Shown here piece by piece: positions 1 through 5,944 of a stretch of DNA of 9,934 nt; position 1 is the stretch's first letter; each line of letters starts with the position of its first letter. The notes beneath the pieces were generated by a model that was not told where the DNA came from, ran no database searches, and saw only the letters and a list, made by a program, of their open reading frames with translations. Made by a program: the position numbers and the translations under genes. Source of the stretch: Desulfuromonadaceae bacterium GWC2_58_13 (GTDB lineage: Bacteria; Desulfobacterota; Desulfuromonadia; Desulfuromonadales; Trichloromonadaceae); contig MHXM01000167.1 in NCBI GenBank assembly GCA_001825565.1, forward strand, positions 3,031 to 12,964, read 5' to 3'.

Positions 1-437
1 AGCGACAGCCCCGCCAGGCTCTGCGCCAGCGTGGTGCGATACGCCTTCGGCAACTGGCGCAGTGAATTCTGCAGTGCCACCCACCGCTCCCGGTGCAACA
101 ACAGCTCTTCGGCGGAAAGACCGGCAGCGGGCAGTTCGCCGGCCGCATCCAGTTCGATAAAGTGTCGTTTCCCCCGTCGGCGCAGCTCGGAGAGGCACCG
201 GTTGCGGGCCAGAGTGAAGAGCCAAGCACCGAATGGCACCTCCCGTTCCGGATCGAAGTTGGGGAGAGTCCGGAAGACATCCAGAAACACCTCTTGGCCG
301 ATATCCTCGACCAGCGCCGCATCCCCGATGAGCCGAAAGATGAAGTTCAGCAGGTTGCGGTGATAGCGGAAAACCAGCAGGGCGAATGCCTCGCTGTCAC
401 CATTCTGAACGCGTTCAATGATCTGCCGGTCGTCCAT
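1..437 (-). CDS. ECF-type RNA polymerase sigma factor, 3' end outside window
   Basis: This reads as a sigma-70 family, extracytoplasmic-function (ECF) sigma factor, which directs RNA polymerase to a small stress or signal regulon. From the ATG at 437, 145 full codons are visible. Residues about 20-90 form sigma region 2, with a core-binding and -10-recognition segment that includes VEDIGQEVFLDVFR (about 43-56) and the typical FGAWLFTLARNRCLSELRRRGK helix (about 69-90). After a short linker, region 4 begins at about 121 (LQNSLRQLPKAYRTTLAQSLAGLS), and the window ends inside its helix-turn-helix. A purine-rich AGGGG lies about 5-10 nt upstream of the start, and no in-frame ATG lies just upstream. 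An ECF-like promoter sits about 35 nt upstream, so the gene may activate itself. A downstream anti-sigma gene is common in this family but would lie outside the window. The fold call is firm; the subgroup and stimulus are not determined. Confidence 0.93.
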   Translation of the reverse strand, partial: MDDRQIIERVQNGDSEAFALLVFRYHRNLLNFIFRLIGDAALVEDIGQEVFLDVFRTLPNFDPEREVPFGAWLFTLARNRCLSELRRRGKRHFIELDAAGELPAAGLSAEELLLHRERWVALQNSLRQLPKAYRTTLAQSLAGLS

Positions 438-470
438 CTGCCCCTGCCAGTGCGTGGTTGGATATCCATA

Positions 471-498
471 TATACGCCCGGGAGGCAGAAAAGTTCCC
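471..498 (-). promoter_or_regulatory. ECF-sigma-type promoter upstream of the sigma gene
   Basis: On the minus strand a -35-like GGGAAC (498-493) is followed by 16 nt and a -10-like CGTATA (476-471). GGAAC-N16/17-CGT is the classic ECF promoter layout. Transcription would start near 465, giving a leader of about 28 nt before the ATG at 437. Its position directly before an ECF sigma gene suggests positive autoregulation. This is motif reading only. Confidence 0.62.
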
Positions 499-718
499 GA
501 TAATATTTTTCACTCGAAGCCAAGGGAACGGTGTGGAAGGTCTGAAGGTGAGGAAAGGCGAGACCCTGTCCCGCTTTATGGAGGGGGCATTACGGGCTGG
601 AATCCGGCATTGAAAAATCCAGCAGTATTACTTGGGGCGGATCGATTTGGACCGCATCCGGCCAAAATCTGAACCGCCCCGGTTCTCCGATGCCGAATCA
701 GCCCAGCCGGTTATCCAA
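499..718. other. Intergenic region with a large imperfect inverted repeat (634-680)
   Basis: This 220-bp gap lies between the stop of the radical SAM/SPASM gene and the ECF promoter. I see no gene in it. The main structure is a nested inverted repeat. The outer arms are GGGGCGG (634-640) and CCGCCCC (674-680). The inner arms are GATTTGG (644-650) and CCAAAATC (662-669, one bulge). They could form a long hairpin that stops minus-strand transcription after the radical SAM gene. No T-tract follows on either strand, so it is not a classical intrinsic terminator. It could also be a processing or mRNA-stabilising stem. Confidence 0.45.
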
Positions 719-2068
719 TCAGCTCAGGCACTGGAAGAGCCCGACGGCCCAAGGGCAGGTGCCGCAGGGCTCTTCCTTGACATGGCAGTCGTGTTCGAAG
801 TTCGGGGTATCCACCAGGTCGCAGGGGGCGACGGCACAGCTGCCGCAGGGGGCGTGGTCGCAGCTGCCGCAGGGGGCGTGGTCGTAGCCGAGCGCTCCGT
901 CGCGAAAGGCGCGGAAGGGTGGGCTGTTCCAGATTTCGAGGAGGCCTTTTTGATTCAGGTTGCCGAAGACTTTCGGTTTGACCTGCTGCTGCCAGCTCCC
1001 GGTGAAGCAGCTGTAGCGGTGCCACAGAAAATAGCAGGGATGGACGTCGCCGTCCCAGGAGACGAAAGCCCCTCCGTCTTCGATATGATCGCAGCGCCGG
1101 TTCTGGCGGGGCACTTCGGCGGGAAGGCGCAGGTCGAGTCCCGTCTCCTTGGCGACCTGCCGCGCCTCGGCCAGGATCCGCGCCACTCCGGCCCGGCGGG
1201 CGGGATCTTCGGCCAGGAGTTTTTTCAGGTCGAGGGAGATGTGGCGCCTCTCGGCTTCGGCTTTCATCGCCTCGACGAAGGCGATAATCCTTTGTTCTTC
1301 AGGTCTGCGCGAGAAGCGCCACAACAGCTTGAAATAGCGCTCCAGATGGATGCCCTCGCGTTCGGCGCGGGCCTGCCAAAGGGAGAACAGTTCGAGAGCG
1401 GCGTCGTTGCTGGCGGGGTAGGCGGCCTGGGGGGCGTGACTGGCATCGTAGGGCAGCAGGTGACTGACGATGGCGAAGGTCGCTCCGCGCTGCGCCGACC
1501 AGCGCAGGGCGGCCGGCAGCTCGCGCAGGTTCTCCCGCATCAGCACGAACTCGACGCCGATCTCCAGATTGGGGCGGCCGCAGCTTTTTCCGGCCGCACT
1601 CAGCGCGGCGAGGGCTCGCTCCACTCCGGCCAGCTCGCCGCCTTCGCGCACTCGGCGGAAGGTTTCCGGGGTCACTCCGTCCAGGGAAAGACCGATGCGG
1701 TCGATCCCGGCTTTCACCAATGAGAGGGCGCGTTTTTCATTGAGCAGGACGCCGTTGCTCTGAAACCCGACCCAGCCCCGCGCGGGCATGCGGGCCTTGG
1801 CCAGACGGACGAACTCCTCAAGGTGCGGATGGAGCAGGGGTTCGCCGATGCCGTTGAGGACCAGGACATCGAGGGTGGGCATGACCTCATCGAGGCGGGC
1901 GAAGGTGGTAGCGGCCAGATCTCCGTCGGCAACGCCGCCGCCGGCCGACTGCTTGACGCACATGAAGCAGTTCAGGTTGCAACGGCTGGTCGTTTCGACG
2001 AAGAGCTTGGTCGGGTGGGATTTGAAGGCGGGGAGTTCCTGCTCTTTCCGGAGCGGATTCTGCTGCAT
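719..2068 (-). CDS. Radical SAM/SPASM protein, putative metalloenzyme-maturase type
   Basis: A 449-residue radical SAM enzyme. The N-terminal core has the SAM-binding [4Fe-4S] motif CNLNCFMC (C30, C34, C37) inside KLFVETTSRC..., followed by an NGIGEP-type glycine motif (about 75) for SAM binding. The C-terminal 125 residues are a SPASM-like domain for auxiliary iron-sulfur clusters, with cysteines at 326, 345, 354, 400, 403, 408, 411, 416, 428, 435, 438 and 447. The WDGDVHPCYFLWH segment and the C-terminal CHVKEEPCGTCPW...FQC pattern resemble the family annotated as radical SAM/SPASM putative metalloenzyme maturase. That assignment is from memory and the substrate is unknown. The ATG at 2068 has a strong AAGGAGG (2079-2073) four bases upstream. 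The gene is separated from the upstream minus-strand gene by 251 bp, so it probably has its own promoter. Oddity: two tandem DHAPCGSC copies in the cluster-binding region, encoded by a perfect DNA duplication. Confidence 0.88.
   Translation of the reverse strand: MQQNPLRKEQELPAFKSHPTKLFVETTSRCNLNCFMCVKQSAGGGVADGDLAATTFARLDEVMPTLDVLVLNGIGEPLLHPHLEEFVRLAKARMPARGWVGFQSNGVLLNEKRALSLVKAGIDRIGLSLDGVTPETFRRVREGGELAGVERALAALSAAGKSCGRPNLEIGVEFVLMRENLRELPAALRWSAQRGATFAIVSHLLPYDASHAPQAAYPASNDAALELFSLWQARAEREGIHLERYFKLLWRFSRRPEEQRIIAFVEAMKAEAERRHISLDLKKLLAEDPARRAGVARILAEARQVAKETGLDLRLPAEVPRQNRRCDHIEDGGAFVSWDGDVHPCYFLWHRYSCFTGSWQQQVKPKVFGNLNQKGLLEIWNSPPFRAFRDGALGYDHAPCGSCDHAPCGSCAVAPCDLVDTPNFEHDCHVKEEPCGTCPWAVGLFQCLS
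837..884. repeat. Perfect 24-bp tandem duplication inside the SPASM region
   Basis: Bases 837-860 and 861-884 are identical 24-mers, directly adjacent. The length is a multiple of three, so the radical SAM/SPASM frame is kept and residues 396-403 (DHAPCGSC) are repeated at 404-411. The copies are identical even at synonymous sites, which suggests a recent slippage event or continuing copy-number variation. The duplication adds two cysteines to the cluster-binding domain. Confidence 0.95.
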
Positions 2069-2319
2069 TAGGCCTCCTTTTGGAGCGGGCGCCTCTTGAC
2101 GGTCGTGGCTGGGGGGCTATGGGCTCGGAGCCCATGATATCGCCATTAACGCGGAAGTTGTTCCAAAAATCATTGGCCCTCGGCAAAAATACCCAAAATT
2201 ATGAATTATTACAAATTGTTGCAAAATATTTTCAACGGATTGGCCGTATACGGAATAGCGGGATTTTGCCGAGTCGGCGGAGCGGATTCAGCGATATCGG
2301 AGGGGGGCATTCGTCGGTA
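2069..2319. other. Intergenic region with palindromes and a possible promoter for the radical SAM/SPASM gene
   Basis: The region is about 250 bp with an AT-rich core (about 2160-2235), unlike the GC-rich flanking genes. I see no gene. Three palindromes stand out: a 17-nt one centred on 2127 (arms ATGGGCTC and GAGCCCAT, 2119-2135), CCGTATACGG at 2244-2253, and GCCGAGTCGGC at 2268-2278. A weak minus-strand promoter candidate is TTGCAA (2224-2219), 17 nt, TAATTT (2201-2196). It would drive the gene starting at 2068. The palindromes could be operator sites, or the hairpin at 2268-2278 could help end the upstream operon, but no U-tract follows it. Promoter confidence is low. Confidence 0.35.
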
Positions 2320-3654
2320 TTAAAACGTTTTCCCCTTGGTCATCGCGGAGATGGCCTTGTGGCTGTCGTAGTTCCAGAAAAAGGAAATGCCGGTGCTGAA
2401 GAGGCTTTTCGTCCGGATCAGGGTTTTCAATCCCCGGGGGAGGGAATGTTTGAAGGAGGCGACGGTTTTGTAGGCATCGACCAGCCCTTCGTAGAGCTCG
2501 GCCGGGGACATGTTCGCCGGCTGGAATACCGGCTCGAAGATGTTATAGGCTTCCCAGTCTTTCGGATAGTCGTTCAGCAGAATCCGATTCTCCGCCGCCA
2601 GTTCCCGATAGAGAACCGTGCCCGGCAAGGGGGTCTGAATACTGAGTTGCACCGCGTCGATCCCCGAATCGATGATGAATTCCAGGGTCCGGTCGAAGGT
2701 CTCCAGGGTGTCGTCGTCGGTGCCGAAGATAAAGCCGCCGACAATGGCGATGCCGTGGTCCTGGATCTTCTTGATGGCGTCCTTGAAGTTCTGGGTGTTG
2801 GGACGCAGGTTCATCATTTTGTTCATGGAGGAAAGGGTTGAGGGGCGCAGGGACTCGAAACCGATGAGAAACGCCCTGGCCCCGCTTTTGTGGGCCGCCT
2901 TGAGCAGCCCGTCATGCTCGATGATGTTCAGGCAGGTCTGGCCGCCCCATTCCTTGCCGCAACCCCGCAGGCGGTCGAACAGCTTAAACGCCCGCTCGAT
3001 GCATTTGGGGCCGCTGCCGATGATGTTGTCATCGATGAGAAACAGCCGCTTCTCCTTGATGCTGTCGATCTCGGCGATCACCTGATCGAGGTCGCGCATC
3101 CGGTACTGGCCGCCGTTGAAACGGGTCACCGAACAGAACTTGCAGTTGTACGGACAGCCCCGGGAGGTCTGCACGGTCTGCACGAAATACTTATTCTTCA
3201 GCAGCTCCCGCCGCGGCAACAGGGCCTGTTCCAGATCCGGACGCTGTGGTGCGGCATAGATCTTTTTCAGCTCCCCCCGTTCGAAATCGGCCAGCACCCG
3301 GGGCCAGATTTCTTCGCCTTCGCCGACCACGACGGCATCGGCGAATTGCGCTGCTTCGTCCGTCACCATGGACGCATGGATTCCGCCCATGACCACCGGC
3401 ACCCCGCGCTTTCTGAACTCGCTGCTGATCTCGTAGGCCCTGGGCGCCATGGGGGTCATGCAGGTAATGCCGATCAGGTCGGCATCCATGTCGTAATCGA
3501 TATCGTCGAACGCCTCGTCAAGGATCCGGACATCATAGTGTTCGGGGGTGTGGCTGGCGAGGATGGCGAGGTTCAGCGGGGGCAGGGCCAGAACCCTGAC
3601 CTTCTCCAGCAACTTGGTGCGGTAGGCGGGACTGATGAGGACGATCTTTTTCAT
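2320..3654 (-). CDS. B12-binding-domain radical SAM protein
   Basis: A 444-residue protein of the cobalamin-dependent (class B-like) radical SAM family. Known members include methyltransferases and BchE- or HpnP-like enzymes. Residues 1 to about 130 form a Rossmann-like B12-binding domain (KKIVLISPAY start, ADLIGITCMTP, PVVMGGIHAS at about 87-95, VVVGEGEE at about 108-115). It lacks the DxHxxG cobalt-ligating histidine of methionine synthase, which is usual for this class. The radical SAM core follows, with CPYNCKFC (C167, C171, C174) preceded by QTSRG. Later motifs include LFLIDDNIIG, FLIGFES and GGFIFGTDDDT. The C-terminal about 100 residues are a family-specific tail. I chose the ATG at 3654, not an in-frame start 90 nt upstream, because it gives the canonical MKKIVLISP start, lies 7 nt after the stop of the previous gene and has an AAGG site. 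It is the last gene of the three-gene operon. The substrate is unknown. Confidence 0.9.
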   Translation of the reverse strand: MKKIVLISPAYRTKLLEKVRVLALPPLNLAILASHTPEHYDVRILDEAFDDIDYDMDADLIGITCMTPMAPRAYEISSEFRKRGVPVVMGGIHASMVTDEAAQFADAVVVGEGEEIWPRVLADFERGELKKIYAAPQRPDLEQALLPRRELLKNKYFVQTVQTSRGCPYNCKFCSVTRFNGGQYRMRDLDQVIAEIDSIKEKRLFLIDDNIIGSGPKCIERAFKLFDRLRGCGKEWGGQTCLNIIEHDGLLKAAHKSGARAFLIGFESLRPSTLSSMNKMMNLRPNTQNFKDAIKKIQDHGIAIVGGFIFGTDDDTLETFDRTLEFIIDSGIDAVQLSIQTPLPGTVLYRELAAENRILLNDYPKDWEAYNIFEPVFQPANMSPAELYEGLVDAYKTVASFKHSLPRGLKTLIRTKSLFSTGISFFWNYDSHKAISAMTKGKTF

Positions 3655-3661
3655 GGGAGCC

Positions 3662-4663
3662 TTACCTGATGATCCCGGCGAGTTCTTTATACAAGGCTTC
3701 CTCGCGGGCAGCACAATCGCGGATGATAGCGGCCATGGCGGCAAAGGTGTCCTGTTCTTTTGCCCGGCCCTTGCAATTTCTGGCGGCGCTGACGGCGAAC
3801 GCCCGCCAGCGGTCGCCGATGGCGGTCAGCGTAGCCGAGCATTTCCGCAATCGCGTATCCCCCAGAAGGGCCGCCGCTTCCTGCAAAAAAGCCGCATAGA
3901 TAAAGCGGAACCCGGCGCCGCCGGTGCCGATTTCCTCCTGCATCCGCACCAGTTGGCCAAGGTAGAGCACGGCTTTTTCCTGGCCGAGCTTTTGCGGCCA
4001 GCGCTCCATCCGGGTCGCCAGAAAACGCATCCCCCGGATGCCGACAATCGGCAGCGGGGTTTTGAGCATGGCCTTGACGGTGGAGCCGATGCCGATTTTT
4101 ACGGCGGCCTGCAGTTCGAAGGAGTCCGGGACGTCCGTCACATAGTACATCTTTCCCTTGGGTTCCAGGGCACCCTTGGTGAAGCGGGCCTTCATGAGGC
4201 TGGTCCGGTCGCAGCGGACCGGCTCGGGAAAGACCGGATCGCTGATCAGATAATCCCCGTTATCCCGGCCCATGACCACCATGTTGTGCATATTGAAGTG
4301 AAAACGGTAGGCCGGAGGAAAATAGGGCAGAAACCAGGCGCCGGTCTGGAGGCCGACCGGAATCCCCCGGTCGAGTACACGGTCGAGTTCATCCATGGCT
4401 TTTTGCGGGCTGCGGAATTTTTCGGTTCTGACCTGGATGTCGAGGGTGTCCATGGTCCTTTTCAGAATCGCCCCGGTCGTGTAACGGAAGGTGGTCAGGG
4501 GCAGGTCGTTGATTTTGACGAAGGGGAGATAGGCGAAAAACAGGCCGCCGCCGATGCCGAAGGCCAGCGCCTCGCTCATCTCCAGGCCGTAATGGGATAA
4601 TAAATTCGCGGTGACCCCGCTTTCGCAATGGGCGGATTGCCGGTGTTTAAAATCGATGATCAT
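3662..4663 (-). CDS. BtrH N-terminal-domain protein (C39-like, possible acyl or aminoacyl transferase)
   Basis: A 333-residue protein resembling the butirosin biosynthesis protein H N-terminal family. BtrH has a papain- or C39-like fold and moves an acyl chain from an acyl carrier protein to an aminoglycoside. Visible family features are the N-terminal HRQSAHCESG with a candidate nucleophile C13, then LLSHYGLEMSEALAFGIGGGLFFAY (21-45). Further on are HNMVVMG with candidate catalytic H126 and YLISDPVF with candidate D142. This would give a Cys-His-Asp triad, inferred by analogy. The C-terminal half (about 160-333) is helical and may match the DUF4872-type extension. There is no signal peptide, so the protein is probably cytoplasmic. 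The ATG at 4663 overlaps the upstream stop by one base (TGATG), indicating translational coupling; a TTG at 4666 is the alternative start. It sits between an HTH-like protein and a B12 radical SAM enzyme, and no carrier protein or aminoglycoside gene is visible. Confidence 0.8.
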   Translation of the reverse strand: MIIDFKHRQSAHCESGVTANLLSHYGLEMSEALAFGIGGGLFFAYLPFVKINDLPLTTFRYTTGAILKRTMDTLDIQVRTEKFRSPQKAMDELDRVLDRGIPVGLQTGAWFLPYFPPAYRFHFNMHNMVVMGRDNGDYLISDPVFPEPVRCDRTSLMKARFTKGALEPKGKMYYVTDVPDSFELQAAVKIGIGSTVKAMLKTPLPIVGIRGMRFLATRMERWPQKLGQEKAVLYLGQLVRMQEEIGTGGAGFRFIYAAFLQEAAALLGDTRLRKCSATLTAIGDRWRAFAVSAARNCKGRAKEQDTFAAMAAIIRDCAAREEALYKELAGIIR

Positions 4664-5097
4664 CAAATCAACCTGTCTTTGCCGGGTCGGTAGTCTTCGT
4701 CGATCGTGGCCCTGTCCATGAACTGTTCGACCGTAACGCCGAACAGGGAGGCATATTTTTCCAGAACCGGTTTTTTCAGTTTATCGAATGCTCCGGGTTT
4801 GAGGTGACGTCTGACCTTCCACTTGAACAGGCCCACGTACTGGGCCAGCAAGCCCGCGTCCATCTGGTTTTTGACCATATGATAGGCCAGGGGACTCAGC
4901 GTCCCGGCCTTGATCTGTTTTTTTACTTTTTCGATCTGCTCCGAGATGATGTCCCAGGCCTGATCGTTGGCAATGTTTTTGGGGTCCCATCCGGCGCTGG
5001 GCACGAGTTCATAGTTGCCGTCGTCATCGACGGCATAGACGATTTCTTTCATGCCTTCGGCAATGCCGAGATCCTGGGGCACTTCTTTTTTCAGCAT
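4663..5097 (-). CDS. Small HTH-like protein, first gene of the BtrH/B12 radical SAM operon
   Basis: About 144 residues from the ATG at 5097. The N-terminal half (EIVYAVDDDGNYELVPSAGWDPK, then a helical AWDIISEQIEKVKKQIKAG) is followed by a segment from about 80 to 135 that looks like a Cro/C1 (XRE) helix-turn-helix. In it, LLAQYVGLFKWKVRRHLKPG is followed by LEKYASLFGVTVEQF, the usual last-helix pattern. Similar unnamed proteins occur in Geobacter-type genomes (from memory). It may be a DNA-binding regulator of its own operon, or it may use the fold for protein contacts. Start choice is uncertain: the ATG at 5097 lacks a clear Shine-Dalgarno, an ATG at 5052 would give a protein starting MKEIVYAVDD, and an upstream in-frame ATG at 5247 would place the candidate promoter inside the gene. 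Its stop shares one base with the next start codon. Confidence 0.72.
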   Translation of the reverse strand: MLKKEVPQDLGIAEGMKEIVYAVDDDGNYELVPSAGWDPKNIANDQAWDIISEQIEKVKKQIKAGTLSPLAYHMVKNQMDAGLLAQYVGLFKWKVRRHLKPGAFDKLKKPVLEKYASLFGVTVEQFMDRATIDEDYRPGKDRLI

Positions 5098-5181
5098 GGT
5101 GCGTTTAACCCGATTTTGAGATGAACCGAAATGTTTACGAGGGGTGGTGGCCGCGATGAGGTTGTCCCATCGAAGTGGATA

Positions 5182-5209
5182 TGTCAACCTAAAATTTGTC
5201 CGGATTATA
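5182..5209 (-). promoter_or_regulatory. Candidate promoter elements for the HTH/BtrH/B12 radical SAM operon
   Basis: On the minus strand there is a perfect -10-like TATAAT at 5209-5204 with no good -35 at the right distance. Just downstream is a perfect -35-like TTGACA at 5187-5182 with a poor -10 (CAACCT) 17 nt later. Either could start the operon, giving a leader of roughly 60-100 nt before the ATG at 5097. The region lies in the 206-bp gap after the nitroreductase gene. No operator repeat is obvious. Confidence 0.4.
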
Positions 5210-5303
5210 TGCTTGTAAAACCCGGAAAAGCTATTGACAAAATCCATGGTTGCCCATCTTCCGGCGCTTCCGTTCCGCTTGCCGTGAAGTGGAAATTCCG
5301 GGG

Positions 5304-5900
5304 CTAATCCAACACCCGAACCAGCATGTCGAGGGATCTTTTGCCTGGTCCCGGGCTTTCCTTGGCGGCATAACCGACCGGGATGACCGCCATGAATTCT
5401 CCTCCCGGCTCGCCGAAAAACTCGATCACCTCATCCTTGATCAGAAAGAGCACCCCGAGCCACACGGTGGAAAGGCCGAGAGAGGTGGCGGCAATCAGCA
5501 TATTCTGGACCGCCGCGGCCGAACTCTGGATTTCCATGGTGCGGAAAAAGTCGAAGGACTGTTCTTCGCTCAGTTTGAAAAGGTTGGACCCGTGGTGGAT
5601 CAGTTCTCCGGTGTTGACCACCGCGACGACCACCGGGGCCGACTTGATGCTGCGGGCGGCCATGCGCAGAAGAGCCGAGGAGGCCTTGGGGAAATCTCCG
5701 GCCCTGGCATGGACCAGGCTGGCGAGTTCGGATTTCTTTGCTCCCCGCACCACCACAAACCGCCAGGATTGCTGATTGTGGGCCGAAGGAGCCTGATTGG
5801 CCGCTTCGAGAATGGTGGTCAGATCCCCGGCCGGGACCGCCTGGTCGGTGAAGGAGCGAATGCTGCGACGTTTTTCGATATTGTTCAACGTATCGTTCAC
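5304..5900 (-). CDS. Nitroreductase-family protein (FMN-dependent)
   Basis: A 198-residue protein with the nitroreductase fold, probably an FMN-binding, NAD(P)H-using reductase in the cytoplasm. It shows the N-terminal family signature IEKRRSIRSFTDQAVP (about 8-23), in which the arginines bind flavin phosphate, then LEAANQAPSAHNQQSWRFVVV (about 31-51). Further features are AAAVQNMLIAATSLGLSTVWLG (about 128-149) and a C-terminal PVGYAAKESPGPGKRS motif near the other flavin contact. The length is typical of the family. The start is a GTG at 5900, supported by AAAGGAGA about 8 nt upstream. It lies 44 nt downstream of the ABC-F stop with no terminator between, so the two may be cotranscribed. A 13-nt palindrome (ATGGGT, C, ACCCAT; 5917-5929) sits just before its Shine-Dalgarno. 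The physiological substrate cannot be read from the sequence. Confidence 0.9.
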   Translation of the reverse strand: MNDTLNNIEKRRSIRSFTDQAVPAGDLTTILEAANQAPSAHNQQSWRFVVVRGAKKSELASLVHARAGDFPKASSALLRMAARSIKSAPVVVAVVNTGELIHHGSNLFKLSEEQSFDFFRTMEIQSSAAAVQNMLIAATSLGLSTVWLGVLFLIKDEVIEFFGEPGGEFMAVIPVGYAAKESPGPGKRSLDMLVRVLD

Positions 5901-5944
5901 GAATCACTCTCCTTTGATGGGTCACCCATGGGCGGCGGCTCCCG

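Noticed and set aside
632..1723. 363-codon open frame on the plus strand, and smaller plus-strand frames over 1-5900
   Set aside because: These are antisense to well-supported minus-strand genes with conserved motifs. Their translations are low-complexity and match nothing I recognise.
2268..2278. GCCGAGTCGGC as an intrinsic terminator of the B12 radical SAM operon
   Set aside because: The stem is only 5 bp, with one central base and no U-tract on the minus strand.
3655..3744. Upstream start for the B12 radical SAM gene
   Set aside because: It would overlap the BtrH-like gene and add 30 residues unlike any B12-domain N-terminus. The ATG at 3654 fits spacing and family.
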